Assembly: GCA_009691185.1 (NCBI GenBank)
Contig: SHVD01000002.1
Span: 1-43,953 of the forward strand
Source of the DNA: Candidatus Nanopelagicaceae bacterium
Lineage (GTDB): Bacteria; Actinomycetota; Actinomycetes; Nanopelagicales; Nanopelagicaceae
Direction of reading: 5' to 3'
DNA length: 43,953 nt
Every line of letters begins with the position of its first letter. Within the stretch, counting starts at the first letter, position 1. Below are positions 33,601 through 42,698 of this stretch, piece after piece. The notes under the pieces were generated by a model. It was not told the origin of the DNA. It did not search any database and was given only the letters and a program-made list of their open reading frames with translations. The position numbers and the translations under genes are program-made.

Positions 33601-34126
33601 GGCGGATGCTGTTGATGAGTTTAAGAGTGATTACTTTGTACAGAAGCCAAAAAATATTGATTGCAAAGTGGAGTTACCGGTAAATGCTCACCTACCAGTT
33701 GAGTACATCGAATCAGAGCGATTACGACTAGATCTTTATCGCCGAATTGCTGAAGCGCAAAGTGATGAGGTGATTGCTGAGATCAAAGCTGAAATGTTAG
33801 ATCGCTTTGGGGATCTACCATCAGCAGCGCAAGAGTTACTTAAAGTGGCAGCGCTTAGATTATTTGCTAAATCATTAGGAATTACTGATATTGCTATCGC
33901 TGGTAAACACTTGCGACTTACACCCATCACACTGGCCGAGTCTGCGCAGATAAGATTAAGTAGGCTTTATCCTGGCTCAATTTATAAGATGAGTAGCTCC
34001 ACCCTTTTAGTCGCAAGAGTCACTGCGCCTAATTGGATAGAAGGTGGTGAGGTAGGGGATACTTCAATCCTTGCGTGGGTCGACTCAGTTCTACGTAATT
34101 TTATTCAGCCGATAGTAGAAAAATGA
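30638..34126 (+). CDS. mfd: Transcription-repair coupling factor
   Basis: Removes RNA polymerase stalled at DNA damage and recruits UvrA. 1162 residues. In order: a UvrB-like N-terminal module (FPAWETLPHERLSP; RGDFAVRGGILDLFPADQEH), the RNA-polymerase-interacting Tudor-like domain (EYVVHEQHGVGKYLELI, near 484), the translocase with Walker A GDVGYGKTE near 638 and DEEQRFGVEHK near 737, RecG-like motifs (IIESGIDIPNANTLIVDRSD, QLHQLRGRVGRSSERAYAY), and the C-terminal TRCF domain. ATG 30638 was chosen because AAGGAGGG lies five bases upstream; a GTG two codons earlier overlaps that site. The stop overlaps the next ATG (ATGA). Confidence 0.97.
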   Translation: MKNLLSLLSAPINNYLNQPGDLVAPAAAHSLIFTNLKPPVLLVTTSTRAAQELANEIIAFEGFDSVVNFPAWETLPHERLSPKSDTVTMRFKALNKIKNQECKFIICSIRALLQPIIANDLAKSQIEVYKGASMAMADLIANLSELGFTRSDLVERRGDFAVRGGILDLFPADQEHPIRIDFFGDEIDEISYFTVSDQRSLEKIPTKIIIYPCRELLIDDRVKERAKKLAEKFPQISQYTDKLIAGITFEGMESLAAGVVDDFKSILDYLPVGCQIFLIDEPRIKSRAKDLIKTNAEFLSAAWSNLAWSQEIKIETPIDLSKELGKGGFYELDQIKELADKYHFNLRKLNLYASNPDDIALDFLVELTTYGNKYEVAVDDIKQWHSDKYQVIFTSSANGTLKRFSELLSSADLPNQIISSDQVVKSGQLITLIRSDIKHGFISEEFKIAVITDKDISGQRSADKDLARLPSRRKKAIDPLQLKADEYVVHEQHGVGKYLELITRSIGGISREYLVIEYAASKRGLPADKLFVPTDTLEQVTKYVGGEAPTLHRIGGADWQNSKRRARKAIKQIAAELIRLYAARMSSPGFAFSADTTWQKELEDNFVFVETIDQQATIDEVKRDMEKPNPMDRIVCGDVGYGKTEIAVRAAFKAIQDGKQVAILVPTTLLVQQHMNTFSDRYAGFPVKIAALSRFNTAAESKKVIEGIKSGVVDVVIGTHRLLSKDVEFANLGLLVIDEEQRFGVEHKEELKKARTNVDVLGMSATPIPRTLEMAITGIIEMSNITTPPEERHPVLTYVGAFDEKQVSAAINRELLRDGQIFYIHNRVESIEAVAERIKKLIPGIKIGIAHGQMNERVLEEVIIAFWTRQFDLLLCTTIIESGIDIPNANTLIVDRSDLFGLSQLHQLRGRVGRSSERAYAYFFYPTDKPITQLAHDRLTTIATNTDLGAGMAVALKDLEIRGAGNLLGGEQSGHIAEVGFDLYMRMVADAVDEFKSDYFVQKPKNIDCKVELPVNAHLPVEYIESERLRLDLYRRIAEAQSDEVIAEIKAEMLDRFGDLPSAAQELLKVAALRLFAKSLGITDIAIAGKHLRLTPITLAESAQIRLSRLYPGSIYKMSSSTLLVARVTAPNWIEGGEVGDTSILAWVDSVLRNFIQPIVEK

Positions 34127-34734
34127 GGATGCAATTGCTTAAGCGGATATTTACACCATTAATAGCGGTATTACTTCTCACCGGCTGCGCCAGTATGAGC
34201 TCTGGTGTAAGTATTGGCGATACTGCTTTTTCTGGCCAACAGATCCAAAAAGTTGTAGATGAAATATTAGCTGCCCGTAAAAACATTGACACTACTCAGA
34301 TGCAATTATCTCAAGGCCCAGAGCTCCTTCGAGATCAAGCACAGTTCCTTATTGTGACTGCTTTATTAGATCAGATTGCTAAAGAGAAAAATATTGTGGT
34401 TACTAAAGCAGATGTGGCAGCCCGACGAGCAGAGGTAGTAACTAATGTTGGTGGTGAGAGTGAGCTGCCAACCGCTTTGGTGGGGGCAAATCTTGCGCAA
34501 TCAAATCTTGACGCCTATCTTAAGGTCTTAATTATTTCAGAGCGATTGGATACATATTTTATTAACTCCGGTACGCCACAGGCGCAGGCACCAGAATTAG
34601 TGGCAAAAGCAGTTACAGATATTGCTAACAAACTAGGTGTTGAGGTCAATCCAAAGTATGGCAAGTGGAATCCAACTAACGCCTCTATTGATGCAAGTGA
34701 TGCAACTGATGGCGCAGTAACCCAACTTCCTTAG
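34123..34734 (+). CDS. SurA N-terminal-like lipoprotein
   Basis: 203 residues. A lipoprotein signal peptide ends in the lipobox LLTGC (Cys near residue 22). The mature part has GDTAFSGQQIQKVVDEILAAR, then several helices, resembling the SurA_N chaperone domain without a PpiC-type isomerase domain. It probably acts outside the membrane as a holdase or folding helper. The start codon overlaps the mfd stop (ATGA), so the two are translationally coupled although their roles differ. An ATG two codons later is also possible. A SurA-like gene in this place next to mfd and mazG is common in actinobacteria. Confidence 0.8.
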   Translation: MRMQLLKRIFTPLIAVLLLTGCASMSSGVSIGDTAFSGQQIQKVVDEILAARKNIDTTQMQLSQGPELLRDQAQFLIVTALLDQIAKEKNIVVTKADVAARRAEVVTNVGGESELPTALVGANLAQSNLDAYLKVLIISERLDTYFINSGTPQAQAPELVAKAVTDIANKLGVEVNPKYGKWNPTNASIDASDATDGAVTQLP

Positions 34735-34740
34735 ATAAAT

Positions 34741-35385
34741 ATGAGTTCTGAACTCCTGCGGCTTCGTGAGGTAATGGACAAACTTCGATCCCCGGGTGGA
34801 TGTCCATGGGATGCCCAGCAAGATCACACATCCCTTCTTAAATACTTATTAGAAGAGTCTTATGAGTTTATTGAGTCAGTTGAAAATAATGATAAAGATG
34901 CAATGCAGGAGGAGCTGGGCGACTTGCTATTGCAGGTTTACTTTCACTCCCGAATGGCTGAGGAGGATGCGAAGCAGCCATTTAATATTGAAGATGTAGC
35001 GAAGTCGGTGACAGATAAGTTACTTAGAAGACACCCACATGTATTTGCTGGCCAATCTGTTAGCGGCAGTGAAGAGGTACTAGAAAATTGGGAAAAGCAA
35101 AAAGCTGCTGAAAAAGGTCGAAGCTCAGCAATTGATGGTGTGCCACTGGCCCAACCGGCATTGCCATTAGCGACTAAGTTAATTTATCGATTAAATAAAT
35201 TAAATTATGAGCTACCTATTTCTGAGCCAATCAAACTTCCAGCTGATATCGATCAGGATCAATTTGGTGAGATACTTCTTGGTTTAATCACTCAAGCTGT
35301 TGATAAAGGCTTAGATCCTGAGGCTGCACTTCGCACCGCCACTAAAGGCTTAATTACCCAGATTCAAGAGCATGAGTCAAGGTAG
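34741..35385 (+). CDS. mazG: MazG nucleoside triphosphate pyrophosphohydrolase
   Basis: Hydrolyses (d)NTPs to NMP and pyrophosphate, cleaning the pool or lowering alarmone-related signals. 214 residues. The first MazG domain is complete: LRSPGGCPWDAQQDHTSLLK, then the metal-binding EE and ELGDLLLQVYFHSRMAEE. RRHPHVFAG follows. The C-terminal half is a reduced second domain (KLIYRLNKLNYELP and after). It lies six bases after the SurA-like gene, in the mfd-mazG-eno block. Confidence 0.93.
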   Translation: MSSELLRLREVMDKLRSPGGCPWDAQQDHTSLLKYLLEESYEFIESVENNDKDAMQEELGDLLLQVYFHSRMAEEDAKQPFNIEDVAKSVTDKLLRRHPHVFAGQSVSGSEEVLENWEKQKAAEKGRSSAIDGVPLAQPALPLATKLIYRLNKLNYELPISEPIKLPADIDQDQFGEILLGLITQAVDKGLDPEAALRTATKGLITQIQEHESR

Positions 35386-35424
35386 AATTACCTTTGTTGA
35401 TTCAAATTTTAAACAAGTAGTTAG

Positions 35425-36711
<1,287 letters not shown>

Positions 36712-36720
36712 GTCAGCTCT

Positions 36721-37170
36721 ATGGCCAACCGAAGATTTTTTGCAGCAGGGTTGATTGCAGCCTCTCGAAAATCAATTCAAGCGGGGCTTAAAAAACAGGG
36801 CTTATCAAATCGGGCGTTGATTGTGGGAATTGTTTTATTTGCACTTGCAGTCACACTCGCCCCGCCAATTCAACATTACTTTACCCAACGGGCGCAGATT
36901 AACTCCTTAAAAACCCAGTTGGCTGATAACAAAGCGATGTTAGAAAAAGCAGCTACTGAATTAGCACTGTGGGATGATCCTGATTATGTTGCAAAGCAAG
37001 CAAGAGTTAGATTGCATTTTGTTTTCCCAGGGGAGCGAAGATATATCGTGGTGGGAAATGATGAGGTGGTAGAAGATGATGTCACTAAAGTCTCTGAGCA
37101 ACTACCAGTTGGTATTCCTTGGTATGCCAGATTAATCTCATCCGTTACCAGCACAAATGTAAATAAGTAA
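36721..37170 (+). CDS. FtsB/DivIC-type septum formation initiator
   Basis: 149 residues. A basic N-terminus (about 35 residues, cytoplasmic) precedes one membrane helix (ALIVGIVLFALAVTLAPPI). A coiled coil follows (QINSLKTQLADNKAMLEKAATELALW), then DDPDYVAKQARVRLHFVFPGE, the conserved DivIC/FtsB signature (...YIExxARExLgyv.pGE). It would join FtsL and FtsQ in the divisome. It begins nine bases after eno, ends flush against the DUF501 gene, and is in the usual eno-ftsB-DUF501-ppx order. Confidence 0.92.
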   Translation: MANRRFFAAGLIAASRKSIQAGLKKQGLSNRALIVGIVLFALAVTLAPPIQHYFTQRAQINSLKTQLADNKAMLEKAATELALWDDPDYVAKQARVRLHFVFPGERRYIVVGNDEVVEDDVTKVSEQLPVGIPWYARLISSVTSTNVNK

Positions 37171-37728
37171 ATGGTCAATCTAGAAATAACTGCTAAGAGT
37201 GAGCAGCCAACTGAAAAAGATTTGGAAACTATTACTGCGCAATTAGGTAGAAATCCCAGAGATGTCAGCGCAGTTGCCCACCGTTGCCCATGTGGGCAAG
37301 CAGATGTGGTGACTACACCACCTAGATTGGCAGATGGCACGCCATTTCCTACTTTTTATTACGCAACCTGTCCCAAACTTACTGGTGCAATCTCAACCTT
37401 GGAAAGTTCTGGATTAATGAATGAGATGAGTCAGCGCTTACAAAGTGATCTGAAGTTAGCGGGTGAGTATTTAGCCGCTCATGTTGATTATGAAGCGGCG
37501 AGGAAGGCACTTGCTGCAATACTCAAATTAGATGTCCCGGAGATTTCAGGAATTACCGCAGGTGGAATGCCAGATCGGGTCAAATGCCTGCACTCATTGG
37601 TTGCCCATTCATTAGCGGTGGGTAATGGTGTTAATCCATTAGGAGATGAGGCATTAGCTGCACTTGATCCCTGGTGGTTAAGTAAGCCATGTTCGGTAAT
37701 TGAGAATTTAATTAATGAGGAGCAATAA
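37171..37728 (+). CDS. DUF501 family protein
   Basis: 185 residues of the actinobacterial DUF501 family, whose function is unknown. It contains RNPRDVSAVAHRCPCGQADVV and PTFYYATCPKLTGAISTLES, with a C-P-C and a later Cys that may bind metal. The C-terminal half has GGMPDRVKCLHSLVAHSLAVG and NPLGDEAL, with invariant-looking Cys-Leu-His and His. The ATG follows the ftsB stop directly, and the TAA is followed directly by the next gene's ATG, so all three genes are translationally coupled. Confidence 0.92.
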   Translation: MVNLEITAKSEQPTEKDLETITAQLGRNPRDVSAVAHRCPCGQADVVTTPPRLADGTPFPTFYYATCPKLTGAISTLESSGLMNEMSQRLQSDLKLAGEYLAAHVDYEAARKALAAILKLDVPEISGITAGGMPDRVKCLHSLVAHSLAVGNGVNPLGDEALAALDPWWLSKPCSVIENLINEEQ

Positions 37729-38643
37729 ATGGCTCGAGTTGCGGCGATAGATTGCGGCACCAATTCAATTCGGTTATTAATTGCTGATATCACTGAAGGT
37801 AATTTTAAAGAGGTAGTACGAACGATGGAGATTGTTAGGTTGGGGCAAGGGGTAGATCAAACCAAAATGTTTTATCCAGATGCAATTGAAAGAACACTTA
37901 TCGCAGTTGAAAAATTTACAAAACAAATTACTAACAAAGGTGTTGAAAAAATAAGATTTTGTGCCACAAGTGCTACTAGAGATGCCACAAATCGCGCAGT
38001 ATTTACTGATGGTGTACGCAAAATATTAGGAGTGGAAGTTGAGGTAATTCCAGGGGATGAAGAGGCGAAGCTCTCTTATATTGGTGCTACTAAAGAGTTG
38101 CAACAAAGTGAAGCACCATTTTTAGTAGTTGATATTGGTGGCGGTTCAACTGAGTTTGTTTATGGTGATAAAAATGTTATTGCAGCAAAAAGTGTCAATA
38201 TTGGTTGTGTGCGAATGAGTGAGCGGCATTTAAATACTCAACCGCCGACAATGGCACAAGTTGCACAAGCAATTGTTGATATTGATCTAGCAATAACACA
38301 AGCAGCTGCGGTTGTGCCGATTACTCAAGCAAAAACTTTAGTTGCAGTTGCTGGAACAGCCACCACAGTTGCTGCGGCAGCTTTGGAGTTAGATAAGTAT
38401 GATCGGTATCTAATTCACCTTTCTAGAATTTCAGCACAATCAGTACATAAGGTGGCAGGCTTATTTCAATCCATGAATAGGCAAGAATTAGCAGCTATTG
38501 GATATATGCACCCAGGTAGGGTTGATGTAATAACAGCGGGTGCTTTAGTTTTGTCTAGGGTAATGGCAGCAACTGGGGTAAGTGAGTTTGTGGCATCAGA
38601 GTCAGATATTTTGGATGGGATTGCTTGGTCACTTGCAAAGTAG
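37729..38643 (+). CDS. ppx: Exopolyphosphatase / pppGpp phosphohydrolase (Ppx/GppA)
   Basis: 304 residues of the ASKHA-fold Ppx/GppA family, the short actinobacterial form without the C-terminal HD domain. Sequence motifs: AAIDCGTNSIRLLIADI (phosphate-binding loop 1), ATSATRDATNRAVF, GDEEAKLSYIGA, and VVDIGGGSTEFVYG (loop 2). It hydrolyses polyphosphate and/or pppGpp; the two activities cannot be separated by sequence. It follows DUF501 with no gap and is itself followed by a tRNA gene. Confidence 0.93.
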   Translation: MARVAAIDCGTNSIRLLIADITEGNFKEVVRTMEIVRLGQGVDQTKMFYPDAIERTLIAVEKFTKQITNKGVEKIRFCATSATRDATNRAVFTDGVRKILGVEVEVIPGDEEAKLSYIGATKELQQSEAPFLVVDIGGGSTEFVYGDKNVIAAKSVNIGCVRMSERHLNTQPPTMAQVAQAIVDIDLAITQAAAVVPITQAKTLVAVAGTATTVAAAALELDKYDRYLIHLSRISAQSVHKVAGLFQSMNRQELAAIGYMHPGRVDVITAGALVLSRVMAATGVSEFVASESDILDGIAWSLAK

Positions 38644-38703
38644 GCGAAGAATTAACTGGATTCACCGATTAAAAAAGACGGGTAGATTTACCCCTGAAGA
38701 TTC

Positions 38704-38776
38704 GCCCCTGTAGCCCAACGGCAGAGGCATGCGACTTAAAATCGCACAAGTGTGGGTTCGACCCCCACCGGGGGCA
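38704..38776 (+). tRNA. tRNA with anticodon TAA (Leu by anticodon), short variable arm
   Basis: Acceptor GCCCCTG/CGGGGGC, anticodon stem TGCGA/TCGCA with loop CTTAAAA giving TAA, T-stem GTGGG/CCCAC, T-loop TTCGACC, discriminator A; CCA not encoded. The variable region is only five bases (CAAGT), whereas bacterial tRNA-Leu normally has a long variable arm. The D-stem has three firm pairs (GCC/GGC) with C-A at the fourth position. It is a sound cloverleaf, but its aminoacylation identity is not certain. Confidence 0.9.
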
Positions 38777-38833
38777 CGCTCAATTGGCGGGATCTTCAGC
38801 AAATTTTAAGCCAGAGTTAGCCGTTGGCGTTGG

Positions 38834-38896
38834 CTTAGGGAATTGGTAGTGATTAATATTTGTTAACTACCTAAGGCAGTAACCACCAACTGGTGG
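38834..38896. promoter_or_regulatory. Inverted repeats upstream of the Bax-inhibitor-1 gene
   Basis: GGTAGT (38845-38850) pairs with ACTACC (38866-38871), and CCACCA-AC-TGGTGG is a near-perfect palindrome at 38883-38896, about 14 bases before the ribosome-binding site. They may be operator or RNA-hairpin elements for the downstream gene. The rest of the gap after the tRNA holds nothing else I can name. Confidence 0.35.
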
Positions 38897-38919
38897 CCAC
38901 TTTCTATAGAAGGAGAAGA

Positions 38920-39690
38920 ATGAAGAGTTCAAACCCTGTACTGGGCAAGGCGTTTAATCAACCTGCAACTATGCAAGTTGATCAACTAGAGCAAAGTTAT
39001 AACGCTCCAGCAGCCTCATCACTACGAACAGGTCGCATGACAATTGAAGATGTCGTTGCGAAAACCGGATTTTTATTTGGAATTTTACTTGTAGTTGGCG
39101 CAGTGGCATGGCGTGCAAATCTTGGCATGGGCGCGGTAATGCTTGGATTCCTCGGTGGGTTTGTATTGGCAATGATTATTTCCTTTAGCAAATCAATTAA
39201 GCCAGGTTTAGTTGTTGCATACGCAGCACTTGAAGGTTTAGCACTGGGAACTTTAAGTAGTTACTACGAAGCTTTTTACCCAGGAATCATCAGCCAAGCT
39301 GTAATTGGCACCATCGCAGCATTTGCTGGCGTGCTCGTTATGTATCGCAGTGGCAGATTACGTGCCACTCCACAATTTACTCGCGCAGTAATTGGCGCAG
39401 CGATTGGTTACTTTATACTTGGTTTAGTTTCACTTGTTGCATCATTTTTTGGTGTTGGCCAGGGGTATGGTTTCTATGGAGTATCTGGACTTGGATTACT
39501 ACTTGCAGTTGCAGGTGTAGGACTTGCCAGCCTTTTCTTAGTACTTGATTTTGATCAAATTGAAAAAGGTGTTAACGCTGGAGTTCCTGAAAATCAATCA
39601 TGGCGAGCAGCCTTTGGTTTGATGGTAACTGTGGTTTGGCTATACCTTGAAGTTTTGCGCCTGATCTCAATCTTGCGCGGAAACCGCTAA
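38920..39690 (+). CDS. Bax inhibitor-1/YccA family membrane protein
   Basis: 256 residues, seven predicted membrane helices of the BI-1/YccA family (actinobacterial subfamily). An N-terminal polar tail of about 40 residues (SSNPVLGKAFNQP) precedes TM1 (VVAKTGFLFGILLVVGAVAW). The conserved region includes AALEGLALGTLSSYYEAFYPG and ends FDQIEKGVNAGVPENQSWRAAFGL, then VWLYLEVLRL. These proteins are thought to leak calcium or protect proteases; the bacterial role is unclear. ATG 38920 is chosen for its AGAAGGAGAAGA ribosome site; an upstream in-frame GTG has no such support. Confidence 0.92.
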   Translation: MKSSNPVLGKAFNQPATMQVDQLEQSYNAPAASSLRTGRMTIEDVVAKTGFLFGILLVVGAVAWRANLGMGAVMLGFLGGFVLAMIISFSKSIKPGLVVAYAALEGLALGTLSSYYEAFYPGIISQAVIGTIAAFAGVLVMYRSGRLRATPQFTRAVIGAAIGYFILGLVSLVASFFGVGQGYGFYGVSGLGLLLAVAGVGLASLFLVLDFDQIEKGVNAGVPENQSWRAAFGLMVTVVWLYLEVLRLISILRGNR

Positions 39691-39703
39691 AAAGTATTAC
39701 CCA

Positions 39704-39742
39704 ACAGGGGCTGTGAGAAATCACAGCTCCTGTTTATTTTTG
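39704..39742. terminator. Rho-independent terminator between convergent genes
   Basis: ACAGGGGCTGTGA / TCACAGCTCCTGT with loop GAAA (one G-T pair), followed by TTATTTTTG on the plus strand. On the minus strand it lies just downstream of, and overlaps, the MFS stop codon at 39721-39723, with a run of T after it near 39693; it can serve both genes. Confidence 0.85.
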
Positions 39743-40959
39743 TCAGGAATTAAATCCTCTTTCATATGGGACATTCTGGTTTCGGGCAGAAATGTTGCTA
39801 ATACAATGGCAATTATCCAAATACCTGCTGAAACTAAAAATGCTGTTTGGTAGCTATAAAGATCGGTTAATAAGCCCACAATAACTGGACCAAATATCAT
39901 GCCGGCATCTCCTGCCATCTGCCAGGCTGCAATAACCTGTCCGCCCCGACCTCGAATAATGTCACCAACTACGCTGCCAGGTGCGGTGCCAACGTAGGCG
40001 CCACCTAAACCAAATAGCGCCATTGAAATAAAATAAAGCGCAGTATTGGTGGTAAATGCCAGCATTAATATTCCAAACAGCACAAATGCGCTACCAAATA
40101 ACAACGCTGCTTTGCGTCCCTTTTGATCTGAGTACTTTCCTGCTTTTAACATAAATAAGCCCTGCACTAATGCGCCAATGGTTAAACCAAGCCCTGCAAT
40201 CGCGGCGGTGGATTTTAATTCCTCAGTCACAAATAAGGGCAAGATAGATGATCTAAGGCCAAATAAAATCCAGTTGTTTATAAAGGCAAGCATTAAAGCT
40301 ATTTGATATGGGCGTAATTTAAATGCCTGACTCAGCGTTGTTTGCCCAATCTGGCTTGTTGGCACGTTAACCTTTCTACCCAACCGCTTTTCACTTAAGA
40401 AAACTAAGGCAATGGTTCCAGCAATTGCCAAAGTAGTGGAGTAGACAAAGAATGGTGCACGAAGTGAAATTGTTGAAAGTATGCCGCCAAAAACAGGTCC
40501 AGTAATTCCACCTAGTAAAAATCCACCGTTATATAGTGATTGAGCACGGGCTCTAACATCATCGCTTACAGAGCGCATAAGCAGTGAACCAGCCGAAACT
40601 GAGAACATTGAGGAGCCAAGACCACCTAAAGATCTGAATGTAAGTAGTTGGCCATAGCTTTGCGACAATGCGGTGAGCAATGTAAAAAATGAAACCATAA
40701 ATAAACCAAAGCCAAGAACTGCACGTTCACCAAATCGATCAACTAATTTTCCTGAAATTAAACCAGATGAAAAGCGCATTATTGCAAAACTTGAGATGAT
40801 CAATCCAATTGCAGTTTTGTTAACTCCGAATGATGATGCAAAGATTGGAATTGCTGGAATTATTAATCCAAAACCAACGGCAACAAAAAAAGATACAGCC
40901 GAAAGGATAGAAACCTCTCGCGGTAGTTCTGCGAAAGGGTTTCTACCTAAGTTTTTGAT
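39721..40959 (-). CDS. MFS exporter (TetA-like), no canonical start codon
   Basis: A major facilitator with 12 membrane helices. The first canonical start in frame is TTG 40803, which would leave 360 residues beginning inside helix 2 (IISSFAIMRFSSGLISGKLVDRFGERAVLG, the A-motif). Upstream in the same frame the sequence encodes a proper TM1: KNLGRNPFAELPREVSILSA, then VSFFVAVGFGLIIPAIPIFA. Going back to the TAA stop of the preceding MFS gene (40966-40968) there is no ATG, GTG or TTG; only ATC codons at 40957-40959 and 40963-40965. I place the start at ATC 40959 (412 residues) as best guess. The preceding gene ends in the same frame seven bases upstream. The C-terminus overlaps the terminator. 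Confidence 0.8.
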   Translation of the reverse strand: MKNLGRNPFAELPREVSILSAVSFFVAVGFGLIIPAIPIFASSFGVNKTAIGLIISSFAIMRFSSGLISGKLVDRFGERAVLGFGLFMVSFFTLLTALSQSYGQLLTFRSLGGLGSSMFSVSAGSLLMRSVSDDVRARAQSLYNGGFLLGGITGPVFGGILSTISLRAPFFVYSTTLAIAGTIALVFLSEKRLGRKVNVPTSQIGQTTLSQAFKLRPYQIALMLAFINNWILFGLRSSILPLFVTEELKSTAAIAGLGLTIGALVQGLFMLKAGKYSDQKGRKAALLFGSAFVLFGILMLAFTTNTALYFISMALFGLGGAYVGTAPGSVVGDIIRGRGGQVIAAWQMAGDAGMIFGPVIVGLLTDLYSYQTAFLVSAGIWIIAIVLATFLPETRMSHMKEDLIPDKNKQEL

Positions 40960-40965
40960 TTTGAT

Positions 40966-42600
40966 TTAACCTACCGCCTCACTTGCTGATTCAGCTTTTG
41001 CCGCGTGGTGGTCTGAGCTACTTTGCAGTGGCTTTTCTTTCAAGAAGAAAGCAAGTGCAAATCCAATAAAGGTAACTGGGGCTGCTGCCAAAAAGACCAC
41101 CTGAAAAGTTTGAGCAAAGCTATGCAACACAGTGTCTCTAATTACTGGAGGCAGGGTAGTAATAATTGAGGTATTAGTGGTGATCAAATCTAACTTGGAA
41201 GAATCAAAGTTAGATAATGCTGCCGGATCACTGATCTGTAATTTTGCAAAGTTATCTTGCAAGTAATAGGCAATTCGATTACTTAAAATAGTTCCAAATA
41301 TTGCCGTTCCAAAGGCGCCACCTAGAGATCTAAAGAAAGTATTGGAAGATGTTGCAATTCCCATATCTTGAAAGTCAACCGCATTTTGCAGAGCAATCAC
41401 AATTGTCTGCATTGATAAACCAAGGCCAGCTCCAACTAAGACTGCATAGATTGAAAGAACTGCAAAAGAAGTGTCTTCATTTAGAGTGGACATGAGAACT
41501 AAGCCAATAGTCATGATCGCAGTTCCTAGAATTGGAAAAATCTTGTATTTACCAGTAGTAGAGATGCGTTTACCGCTAAATATAGACATTGAAACTATGC
41601 CAATCATCAACGGAATCAACTTTAATCCTGCTTCAGTTGCTGTATTTCCCTTAACAACTTGAAGGTATAGCGGCAGCATTACGATGGCACCAAACATGCC
41701 TGCACCAATAATGAAGCCAAGTGCTGAGGTTAAAGAAAATGTGTGATTTTTAAATAGTCTAAGAGGCAAGATTGGTTCTACCGCTCTTTTTTCTTGCCAT
41801 AAAAATGCCAAAGTCAGAATTAATCCAGTAGAAATTACCATTAGCGTTCTTGAATCAGTCCAACCATCTTCTGGTCCATAAACTGAAATTGCAAGCAGTA
41901 CAGAGCTAACTGCTAATACCAATAGCAATGCACCAAGGTAATCAATCTTGTGTTCGCGCTTTACCTTTGGAATATGTAATACAGCTGAGGTAATAATTAA
42001 TGCCAAAATTCCAAATGGCAGGTTGATGTAGAAAATCCAGCGCCAACCAGTGATTCCTAAAATTGTGGCATGGTCGGAAAAGAATCCACCAAGTAGTGGA
42101 CCAGCAACTGAGGAAAGACCCCAAACAGCGCCGAAGTAGCCTTGATACTTACCGCGCTCTCTTGGTGAGACGATGTCTCCAATAATTACGAAGGTCAATG
42201 CCATCAAACCACCAGCACCTAAGCCTTGCAGGGCGCGAGTAAAAATTAATTGGGTCATGTTTTGGGATGCCCCAGCTAAGAATGAGCCGATTAAGAAAGT
42301 AATAATTGCAAACTGAAATACTGGCCTGCGGCCATAAAGATCTGAAACTTTTCCATAAAGTGGTGTTGATGCGGTTGAAGTTAAAAGATAAGCAGTTACC
42401 ACCCAGGTGTAGTGATTAAGCCCGTTGAAATCTTCAACAATATTCTTTAAAGCTGTTGAAACAATTGTTTGGTCTAAAGCCGCCAGCAGCATGCCGGTCA
42501 TTAATCCGCTTAAAACAATTAAAATTTCTTTATGGCTTAGCGGTCCATCTTTCGGAGTATTTGCTTTGCTTGATTTAGGGTTATTTTTCGCCATAGTCAT
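40966..42600 (-). CDS. DHA2-family MFS drug exporter
   Basis: 544 residues with 14 membrane helices, the DHA2 (EmrB/QacA) subfamily. Characteristic parts: [20 protein letters not shown] in TM1 (motif D1), [19 protein letters not shown] (motif A), [19 protein letters not shown], and [10 protein letters not shown] (motif C). The polar tails contain Lys/Ser at the N-terminus and His/Ala/Ser at the C-terminus. ATG 42600 has GGTGG about 11 bases upstream; a second ATG two codons on is possible. It is divergent from a drug-type ABC exporter and followed by a second MFS gene in the same frame, which suggests an efflux cluster. The substrate is unknown. Confidence 0.93.
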   Translation of the reverse strand: MTMAKNNPKSSKANTPKDGPLSHKEILIVLSGLMTGMLLAALDQTIVSTALKNIVEDFNGLNHYTWVVTAYLLTSTASTPLYGKVSDLYGRRPVFQFAIITFLIGSFLAGASQNMTQLIFTRALQGLGAGGLMALTFVIIGDIVSPRERGKYQGYFGAVWGLSSVAGPLLGGFFSDHATILGITGWRWIFYINLPFGILALIITSAVLHIPKVKREHKIDYLGALLLVLAVSSVLLAISVYGPEDGWTDSRTLMVISTGLILTLAFLWQEKRAVEPILPLRLFKNHTFSLTSALGFIIGAGMFGAIVMLPLYLQVVKGNTATEAGLKLIPLMIGIVSMSIFSGKRISTTGKYKIFPILGTAIMTIGLVLMSTLNEDTSFAVLSIYAVLVGAGLGLSMQTIVIALQNAVDFQDMGIATSSNTFFRSLGGAFGTAIFGTILSNRIAYYLQDNFAKLQISDPAALSNFDSSKLDLITTNTSIITTLPPVIRDTVLHSFAQTFQVVFLAAAPVTFIGFALAFFLKEKPLQSSSDHHAAKAESASEAVG

Positions 42601-42685
42601 CGTTGTATATCCACCTTAAGTTGTCGGATTAAGCATAATTTATTTTCATGTTGCCTAAGGGGAATAGTTTACTCCGATTCTTTGT

Positions 42686-42698
42686 TAAGATCTAATAT
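42686..42698 (+). promoter_or_regulatory. Leaderless -10 for the ABC exporter operon
   Basis: TAAGAT-CTAATAT-ATG (TANNNT-N7-ATG); no Shine-Dalgarno is seen before ATG 42699. Confidence 0.45.

Noticed and set aside
38893-38919. GTG start for the Bax-inhibitor-1 protein
   Set aside because: It would place the ribosome site AGAAGGAGAAGA inside the gene; ATG 38920 directly after that site fits better.
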